A DNA stretch of 64,000 nt. Source: Sphingomonas oligoaromativorans (GTDB taxonomy: Bacteria; Pseudomonadota; Alphaproteobacteria; Sphingomonadales; Sphingomonadaceae). Within the stretch, counting starts at the first letter, position 1. Each line of letters starts with the position of its first letter. Positions 55,980 to 64,000 of the stretch are shown here, in pieces. Made by a program: the position numbers and the translations under genes. The notes under the pieces are model-generated. The model had not been told where the DNA came from. It did no database searches and saw only the letters and a list, made by a program, of their open reading frames with translations. Location: the NCBI RefSeq assembly GCF_011762195.1, contig NZ_JAASQK010000001.1:744001-808000 (forward strand). Reading direction: 5' to 3'.

Positions 55980-57065
55980 ATGGCCGCATCACTCAAAGTC
56001 ATCGGGACAAACGCGGATATGATCGACAAGCTGGCGATCTCGGACAGGCAGAAGGCGCTCGACGCCGCCCTGGCGCAGATCGATCGCGCCTTCGGCAAGG
56101 GCTCGGCCATGCGGCTGGGCTCCAAGGAAACCATGCAGGTCGAGGCGATCTCGACCGGCTCGCTCGGGCTGGATATCGCGCTCGGCGTCGGCGGCCTGCC
56201 GCGCGGGCGCGTGATCGAGGTCTATGGCCCGGAAAGCTCGGGCAAGACGACGCTCGCGCTCCATGTGATCGCCGAAGCGCAGAAGAATGGCGGCACGGCG
56301 GCCTTCGTCGACGCCGAACACGCGCTCGACCCGGTCTATGCGAAGAAGCTGGGCGTGAACATCGACGAGCTGATCGTCTCGCAGCCGGATACCGGCGAGC
56401 AGGCGCTGGAGATCACCGACACGCTGGTCCGCTCCAACGCGATCGACGTGCTGGTGGTCGATTCGGTCGCCGCGCTGGTGCCGAGGGCGGAAATCGAGGG
56501 CGAGATGGGCGACAGCCATGTCGGCCTTCAGGCGCGTCTGATGTCGCAGTCGCTGCGCAAGCTGACCGGCTCGATCAGCCGTTCGCGCTGCATGGTGATC
56601 TTCATCAACCAGCTCCGCATGAAGATCGGCGTGATGTACGGCAACCCGGAGACGACGACGGGCGGCAACGCGCTGAAGTTCTACGCCTCCGTCCGTCTCG
56701 ACATCCGTCGCACCGGCCAGATCAAGGACAAGGACGACATCATCGGCAGCTCCACCCGCGTGAAGGTGGTGAAGAACAAGGTCGCCCCGCCGTTCAAGCA
56801 GGTCGAATTCGACATCATGTATGGCGAGGGCATCTCGAAGATCGGCGAACTGCTCGACATCGGCGTGAAGGCCGGGCTGGTCGAGAAGTCGGGCGCGTGG
56901 TTCTCCTATGACTCGATCCGCATCGGCCAGGGCCGCGAGAATGCCAAGACCTATCTCAAGGAAAATCCCGAGCTGGCGGCGAAGCTCGAAAAGGCGATCC
57001 GATCGAAGACCGACGACGTCGCCGAAACCATGATGACCGGCCCGGAGCCCGACGACGATCTTTGA
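55980..57065 (+). CDS. recA: Recombinase RecA
   Basis: DNA strand-exchange protein and SOS co-protease, 361 aa. It has the N-terminal oligomerisation helix ([19 protein letters not shown]), Walker [10 protein letters not shown], Walker [12 protein letters not shown], loop L1 [14 protein letters not shown] and loop L2 [21 protein letters not shown], given as [10 protein letters not shown] and NPETTTGG. The C-terminal tail is acidic (PEPDDDL). Regulation by LexA is predicted from the box upstream, and a strong terminator follows. Confidence 0.98.
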   Translation: MAASLKVIGTNADMIDKLAISDRQKALDAALAQIDRAFGKGSAMRLGSKETMQVEAISTGSLGLDIALGVGGLPRGRVIEVYGPESSGKTTLALHVIAEAQKNGGTAAFVDAEHALDPVYAKKLGVNIDELIVSQPDTGEQALEITDTLVRSNAIDVLVVDSVAALVPRAEIEGEMGDSHVGLQARLMSQSLRKLTGSISRSRCMVIFINQLRMKIGVMYGNPETTTGGNALKFYASVRLDIRRTGQIKDKDDIIGSSTRVKVVKNKVAPPFKQVEFDIMYGEGISKIGELLDIGVKAGLVEKSGAWFSYDSIRIGQGRENAKTYLKENPELAAKLEKAIRSKTDDVAETMMTGPEPDDDL

Positions 57066-57072
57066 CGACGAG

Positions 57073-57105
57073 CGGCCGCGCACCTCCCGACGGGATGCGC
57101 GGCCG
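57073..57105 (+). terminator. Terminator of recA
   Basis: A perfect 10-bp stem CGGCCGCGCA/TGCGCGGCCG surrounds an inner TCCC-GAC-GGGA hairpin. It starts 8 nt after the recA stop and is followed by TTGACGATTTT. This is the strongest hairpin in the window. Confidence 0.8.
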
Positions 57106-57155
57106 TTGACGATTTTCCGTTCTCAATCCTCTCGCGCTCGTCCATGAAATCCTTC

Positions 57156-57174
57156 GGCCGGATGTCTTCCGGCC
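57156..57174. other. 7-bp inverted repeat upstream of the GST gene
   Basis: GGCCGGA-TGTCT-TCCGGCC forms a perfect hairpin, 28 nt before the GST start and separate from the recA terminator. It could be an operator or a leader RNA hairpin. No regulator can be named. Confidence 0.4.
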
Positions 57175-57202
57175 TCCCCAGCCGGGGTCGGGAGTCGCGC
57201 CA

Positions 57203-57826
57203 ATGATCCTCGTCCACCATCTCCAGAACAGCCGGTCGCAGAGGGTGCTGTGGCTGCTGGAGGAATTGGGTTTCCCGTTCGAGGTCCGGCGTTACGAGCG
57301 CGATCCGAAGACGCTGCTGGCCCCGCCCGAGCTTCGCCGCATCCATCCGCTTGGCAAGGCGCCGATCGTCGAGGTGGACGGGCTGACGCTGGTCGAGACC
57401 GGTGCGATCGTCGAATATCTGGTGACGCGGGCGGATGGCCGTCTCGGCCCTCCGGCCGATCCGGTCGCGGCGCAGCGCTGGCGGCAATATCTCCATTATG
57501 CGGAAGGTTCGATGATGCCGCCGCTGTTCGGGCTGTTGGTGGTGCGTCGTCTGGGGTTGCTCGGCCGGCCAGCGCTGGGGCCGCTGCTCAGGATGTTCGC
57601 GGCGCATCTGCGCTGGCTCGAAGCCGAATTGGCCGGGCGCGACTGGTTCGCCGGGGATGTTTTCACGGCCGCGGACGTGATGATGAGTTTCCCGCTCGAG
57701 GCGGCCACCCAGCGGGCCGGCCTGGACCGGCAATATCCGCGCCTGCTGGCGTGGCTGGAGCGGATCCATGCGCGCCCGGCCTATCGCACCGCCCTGAACC
57801 GAGGAGGCCCTTATGTTTATGCGTGA
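57203..57826 (+). CDS. Glutathione S-transferase family protein
   Basis: Cytosolic GST-fold protein, 207 aa. The thioredoxin-like N-domain contains NSRSQRVLWLLEELGFPFEV (catalytic Ser/Tyr region), the cis-Pro GKAPIVEVDGLTLVETGAI, and an all-helical C-domain with WFAGDVFTAADVMMSF (N-capping box). It may conjugate or reduce an unknown substrate. The last 14 nt overlap the M24 peptidase gene, so the two are coupled. Confidence 0.9.
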   Translation: MILVHHLQNSRSQRVLWLLEELGFPFEVRRYERDPKTLLAPPELRRIHPLGKAPIVEVDGLTLVETGAIVEYLVTRADGRLGPPADPVAAQRWRQYLHYAEGSMMPPLFGLLVVRRLGLLGRPALGPLLRMFAAHLRWLEAELAGRDWFAGDVFTAADVMMSFPLEAATQRAGLDRQYPRLLAWLERIHARPAYRTALNRGGPYVYA

Positions 57827-59081
57827 ACCGGTCGGGCGGAGAAACATCCTCGGCGGCATCGCTCTGGCCGGCGCGGCATTGACGCTGCCCGGCGCAGGGT
57901 GGGCCGGAAAGCCGAGCGGCCTGGCCGGGTTGTCGCCGCTGGCCGGCGCTCCCGTCCCGATCTCGAAGGAGGAGCGCGAGGCGCGGATCGAGAAGGCGCG
58001 TCGCCTCATGCGCGCGCAGGGGATTTCGGCGCTGCTCGTCGAGCCGGGGGCTTCGCTGATCTATTTCACGGGCATCGAATGGCATCGAAGCGAACGGCTG
58101 ACGGCGGCGGTCATCCCCGTCGACGGGGAGGTCGCGATCGTAACCCCGTTCTTCGAAGAGCCCTCGGTCCGCCAGACGCTCGCGGTGCCCGCCGAAGTCC
58201 GCGTGTGGGAAGAGGATGAAGATCCGCTCGCTCTGGTCGCGGCGATATTGACCGATCGCAAGCTGGCCAGCGGCGTCATCGCGATCGAGGAGACCGTCCG
58301 TTATTTCGCGGTGGATGGGCTGATGAAGGCCTTACCCCACGCGCGGATCGTCTCCGGCGCTCCGGTGGTGCGCGGGTGCCGCATGATGAAATCGCCCGCC
58401 GAGATCGCGTTGATGCAGCGCGCCACGGACGTCACCATCGCCGCTTATCGCCATGTGATCCCGCGCGTGAAACCGGGCATGGCGCCAGCCGACGTTTCCC
58501 GGATGATGGACGAGGCGACGGTCGCGCTGGGCGGATCGCCCGAATTCTCGCTGGTGCTGATGGACGCCGCAGCGGCCCTCCCGCACGGATCGCACGAGCG
58601 GCAGGTGGCGCGCGAGGGCGGCATCGTCCTGATGGACTGCGGCTGCACGGTGCAGGGCTATCAGTCCGATGTGTCGCGCACCTTCGTGCTCGGCCAGCCG
58701 AGTGCGCGGCAGCGACAGGTATGGGATCAGGTCCATCGCGGGCAACAGGTCGCTTTCGAGGCGGCGAGGATCGGCACGCCGGCGGGCGAAGTCGATGACG
58801 CGGTCCGACGCTATTATGAGAGCCTCGGCTATGGCCCGCGCTATGCGCTGCCGGGGCTGGCGCACCGCACCGGCCACGGCATCGGGCTCGATGGGCATGA
58901 ACCGGTGAATCTGGTCCATGGCGAGCAGACGAGGCTGGCGGCGGGCATGTGCTTCTCCGATGAGCCGGGCCTCTATATCCCCGGCGAGTTCGGCATCCGG
59001 CTGGAGGATTGTTTTCACATGACGGAGGCGGGGCCACGCTGGTTTTCGACGCCGCCGGCCTCGATCGATCGGCCGGTATAA
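57813..59081 (+). CDS. Exported M24 metallopeptidase (Xaa-Pro aminopeptidase-like)
   Basis: A 422 aa protein with a Tat-like signal (REPVGRRNILGGIALAGAA). A creatinase-like N-terminal domain leads to the M24 pita-bread domain with the five metal ligands: Asp in VLMDCG, Asp in QSDVSRTF, His in TGHGIGLDGHE, Glu in SDEPGLYI and Glu in GIRLEDCF. It probably cleaves Xaa-Pro dipeptides or short peptides in the periplasm. The gene overlaps the GST gene by 14 nt; a second ATG at 57819 is possible. Confidence 0.9.
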   Translation: MFMREPVGRRNILGGIALAGAALTLPGAGWAGKPSGLAGLSPLAGAPVPISKEEREARIEKARRLMRAQGISALLVEPGASLIYFTGIEWHRSERLTAAVIPVDGEVAIVTPFFEEPSVRQTLAVPAEVRVWEEDEDPLALVAAILTDRKLASGVIAIEETVRYFAVDGLMKALPHARIVSGAPVVRGCRMMKSPAEIALMQRATDVTIAAYRHVIPRVKPGMAPADVSRMMDEATVALGGSPEFSLVLMDAAAALPHGSHERQVAREGGIVLMDCGCTVQGYQSDVSRTFVLGQPSARQRQVWDQVHRGQQVAFEAARIGTPAGEVDDAVRRYYESLGYGPRYALPGLAHRTGHGIGLDGHEPVNLVHGEQTRLAAGMCFSDEPGLYIPGEFGIRLEDCFHMTEAGPRWFSTPPASIDRPV

Positions 59082-59133
59082 TGGACGCACCTGCTCGCTT
59101 GTGCCGCCGCACGCCCTCGCTTAAATCGCGCGC

Positions 59134-61794
<2,661 letters not shown>

Positions 61795-62061
61795 GTGGCG
61801 TGCGGTCGCACGGGCCGGCAACGCCGGACAGCCCGGATGGCGGCAGTCGGAATGGGTGCCCCATCGGTGCGACGATGGGGCGCTCGCCGTCCGGGACAAG
61901 AGCGGTTTCGCGTTTATGCTGGATTGCGGCAAACATCCGTCATCATGCGGATGTTCGCACGGCGTTTGGGGCATGGAGCCGGCCGGCCACGGTGCAGGGC
62001 GGACCGTCGCCAAGGCCACCGTCCGCGCTGCATTTGAACGACGGGTGCCGGTAGCGCCCGT
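61795..62061. other. 267-bp convergent intergenic region with hairpins
   Basis: Between the stops of alaS and the antiporter gene there is no credible gene. It holds CGTGC-GGTC-GCACG just after alaS (61799-61812) and a perfect 8-bp repeat AACATCCG/CGGATGTT with an 8-nt loop (61932-61955). Neither is followed by a T-run. They may end transcription from both sides or bind a protein. This is the longest gene-free spacer in the window. Confidence 0.5.
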
Positions 62062-63831
62062 TCAGGCATCCCGCAACCGGCGGCCGCGCTCCTTCGGGGC
62101 TTCGCTCAGGCCGCCCATCTCCATGATCGATGCGCGCTGCTCGGCGCGTTTCTCGTGGATCGAAGCGATCACCGGGCCGACTGCCACGCCGATCTCGGTC
62201 AGCACCGCCTCGGAAAGCTGGAAGGAGCTTTCGAGCTGTTCGGGCACGGCGTCGGTCGCGCCGGCGCGGTAGAGTTGCGCCGCGTTGCGCGCATCGCGGG
62301 CGCGCGCGATGATCGGCAGATCGTGGTGCGCGTCGCGGATGCGCCGGGTCAGGCGGAGCTGTTGCACCGGATCGTCCATGGTGAGCACCACGGCGGCGGC
62401 GTGATCCAGCCCGAGCCTGTCGATCATTTCTGCACGGCTGGCGTCTCCGAACAGCACCGCAAACCCCTCCTTCCGGGCGGCCGAAACGGCATCGATATCG
62501 GCGTCCACCGCGAGATAGGGGCGCTCATGCGTGGCGAGCATGGAGGCGACCAGCCGCCCGACGCGACCGAAGCCGACGATCAGCACGCGCGCGGCGGGGC
62601 CGGGTTCGGGAATGGTCGCCGTCTCGCGGGTCTGGCGGCGCTCGACGCGGCGGGCGACGTCGCGGCCGAGATGGGCGAGCAGCGGCGTGATGGTGAGGCC
62701 GATCGCGGTCACCGTCTGCCAGAAGGCGGCGGCATCGGGCTGGACGAGTCCGCCGGCCTGCGCGGCGCCGAGCACGATCAGCGTCGTCTCGGAGGGCGAG
62801 GCCATCAGCAGCCCGGTCTCGACCGCAGCGCCCGGCCGCGTGCCCGACAGCCGCAGCAGCAGCGCCGTCACCACCGACTTGGCGAGCACCACGCCGGCCA
62901 CCGCGAGCACCAGCGCCCCCCATTGCGAGGCGAGCGCCGCGACATCGATGCTCATGCCAACGGTGATGAGGAATACGCCGAGCGCGAGCCCCCGGAAGGG
63001 CGCGGTGATGACTTCAACCTCGGTGTGATATTCGGTCTCGGCGATCAGAAGCCCTGCGAGCAGCGCGCCGACGATGGGCGAAAGCCCGGCGGCCGTCGTC
63101 GCGATCGAGGCGAGGATGACGACGAGCAGGCTGATCGCGAGGAACAGCTCGGGGCTCTTGGTGCGTGCGGCCTGCGCGAAAAGCGGAGGCAGGGCGAAAC
63201 GCCCGGCCACGAGCAGCAGCAGGACGGTGAGGCCGCCGGACATCAGCGTCGACATCAGTTCGCTCCAGCCGCCGCCCGCATTCGGCCCCAGTGCGGCGAG
63301 CGCGAAGAGGATCGGCACCAGCGCCAGATCCTCGAACAGGAGCATCGCGAACGCCCCGCTGCCGACCTCGCCCGACGTGCCCGTCATCGGCAGCACCAGC
63401 GCGGTCGAGGAGAGGGCCAAGGCCAGGCCCAGCCCCAGCGCCCCGGCCGGCGCCTGACCGAACAGCATCAGCGTCCCCCCGATCACCGCGGCGGAGAGGA
63501 TCAGTTCGGCCGAGCCGACGCCGAACACTTTGGTCCGCATCGACCAGAGGCGCCGGAAGGACAGCTCCAGCCCGATCGCGAACAGCAGCAGCACGATGCC
63601 GAACTCCGCGAAGGGCTCGATCGCGTGCGGATCGGTGATGGTGAGATGATAGAGCCACGGCCAGCGCGGCTGGAGCGCGCCCAGCCCATGCGGCCCGAGG
63701 GCGAGGCCCACGAGGATGAAGCCGATCACCGGGTTCACGCGGAAGCGCGCGAAGGCGGGGATCACGATGCCGGCGGCGCCCAGGATGACGAGCGCGTCGG
63801 AGAATCCGGTCGATTGGGTTGGGAAGGCCAT
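62062..63831 (-). CDS. CPA2-family cation/proton antiporter with RCK domain (KefB/C-like)
   Basis: Inner-membrane monovalent cation:proton antiporter, 589 aa. About 12-13 membrane segments fill residues 10-390, with the family GLALGPHGLG and SSTALVLPM regions. A cytosolic RCK/TrkA-N domain follows with NAD-binding GFGRVGRLVASML and DADIDAVSAARKEGF. A basic tail ends the protein. Glutathione-gated K+ efflux is typical of KefB/KefC, but regulation by glutathione cannot be confirmed here. It sits alone between alaS and icd, ahead of a terminator-like repeat. Confidence 0.9.
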   Translation of the reverse strand: MAFPTQSTGFSDALVILGAAGIVIPAFARFRVNPVIGFILVGLALGPHGLGALQPRWPWLYHLTITDPHAIEPFAEFGIVLLLFAIGLELSFRRLWSMRTKVFGVGSAELILSAAVIGGTLMLFGQAPAGALGLGLALALSSTALVLPMTGTSGEVGSGAFAMLLFEDLALVPILFALAALGPNAGGGWSELMSTLMSGGLTVLLLLVAGRFALPPLFAQAARTKSPELFLAISLLVVILASIATTAAGLSPIVGALLAGLLIAETEYHTEVEVITAPFRGLALGVFLITVGMSIDVAALASQWGALVLAVAGVVLAKSVVTALLLRLSGTRPGAAVETGLLMASPSETTLIVLGAAQAGGLVQPDAAAFWQTVTAIGLTITPLLAHLGRDVARRVERRQTRETATIPEPGPAARVLIVGFGRVGRLVASMLATHERPYLAVDADIDAVSAARKEGFAVLFGDASRAEMIDRLGLDHAAAVVLTMDDPVQQLRLTRRIRDAHHDLPIIARARDARNAAQLYRAGATDAVPEQLESSFQLSEAVLTEIGVAVGPVIASIHEKRAEQRASIMEMGGLSEAPKERGRRLRDA

Positions 63832-63847
63832 ACCCCATCTATGACAA

Positions 63848-63881
63848 GAGCGCGGGCAGGCTGGCTAGCCCACCCGCGCTC
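63848..63881. terminator. Terminator-like hairpin between icd and the antiporter gene
   Basis: GAGCGCGGG and CCCGCGCTC form a perfect 9-bp stem with an internal palindrome in the loop. It lies 23 bp downstream of the icd stop and upstream of the antiporter start, so it probably ends icd transcripts. A smaller CCCGA/TCGGG repeat follows at 63881-63898. Confidence 0.6.
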
Positions 63882-63903
63882 CCGATGCATTATTCGGGAA
63901 GGA

Positions 63904-64000
63904 TCAGGCCCAGTTGGCCATCGCCTTCTCGAGATTGGCGACGATCGCGTCGAAGAACTGCTCGGTCGTCATCCAGTTCTGGTCCGGGCCGACGAGGATC
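63904..64000 (-). CDS. icd: Isocitrate dehydrogenase, C-terminal fragment
   Basis: Only the last 32 codons are inside the window. They read ILVGPDQNWMTTEQFFDAI, then VANLEKAMANWA and TGA. LVGPDQ followed by W.TT and a helical ..NL.KAM end is the C-terminus of the homodimeric NADP-dependent isocitrate dehydrogenase. The call fits the recA-alaS-icd neighbourhood of alphaproteobacteria. The rest of the gene lies beyond the window. Confidence 0.8.
   Translation of the reverse strand, partial: ILVGPDQNWMTTEQFFDAIVANLEKAMANWA

Overview
This is 64 kb of high-GC, gene-dense chromosome from an alphaproteobacterium, most likely a sphingomonad (Sphingomonadaceae or a close relative). The evidence is an exosortase A (XrtA) exopolysaccharide locus, the ChvI-ChvG-HprK-RapZ-EIIA-HPr regulatory string, CckA, an alphaproteobacterial GTTC-N7-GTTC SOS box in front of recA, a short HdaA-type DnaA relative, and the lptD-surA-pdxA-rsmA order. 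No insertion sequence, prophage, CRISPR array, tRNA or rRNA was seen. Genes are tightly packed, with many 1-14 nt overlaps, and GTG or TTG starts are common.

Layout. (1) 2-11129, + strand: a nine-gene XrtA/PEP-CTERM-associated exopolysaccharide operon. It holds a chain-length determinant (5' end cut off), tyrosine autokinase, outer-membrane beta-barrel, AAA ATPase, polysaccharide deacetylase, FemAB-like protein, glycosyltransferase, exosortase A fused to an EpsI domain, and an asparagine-synthase-like amidotransferase. (2) 11126-15478: truA-fmt (-), then recR, def and rmuC (+). (3) 15538-20706, - strand: the two-component pair ChvI/ChvG, truncated HPr kinase, RapZ, PTS EIIA, HPr and a SpoU rRNA methyltransferase. 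A possible 12-codon leader ORF sits before EIIA. (4) 20823-25584: a small DUF937-like protein, an esterase (-), guaB-rsmB and a TPR protein. (5) 25626-31312, - strand: lptD-surA-pdxA-rsmA, which serves outer-membrane assembly, pyridoxal phosphate synthesis and ribosome maturation. (6) 31492-33934, +: pepA-holC and ndk. (7) 33974-36642, -: purM-purN, a YjbR protein and an unknown membrane protein. (8) 36704-46788: a DUF2066-like protein with hdaA, then a polyphosphate neighbourhood (ppk1, ppx, ppk2) interleaved with rnd, an I78-type lipoprotein and aspS. (9) 46789-50807: slt-greB (-) and dapA-smpB (+). (10) 50893-61794, +: M13 peptidase, cckA, a single-domain response regulator, recA, a GST, an M24 peptidase and alaS. 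(11) 62062-64000, -: a CPA2/Kef-type antiporter and the 3' end of icd.

Most of the window is core housekeeping sequence. The accessory-looking parts are the exopolysaccharide locus, the small unknown proteins and several intergenic RNA or DNA structures. I found no convincing new multi-gene system. The best leads are the putative leader ORF before the PTS EIIA gene, mutually exclusive hairpins in front of pepA, an HdaA without its P-loop lysine, a PPK2 with a divergent P-loop and a hairpin on its start codon, and a coupled unknown membrane protein in the purine operon. All functional calls come from reading protein motifs; no database search was run.
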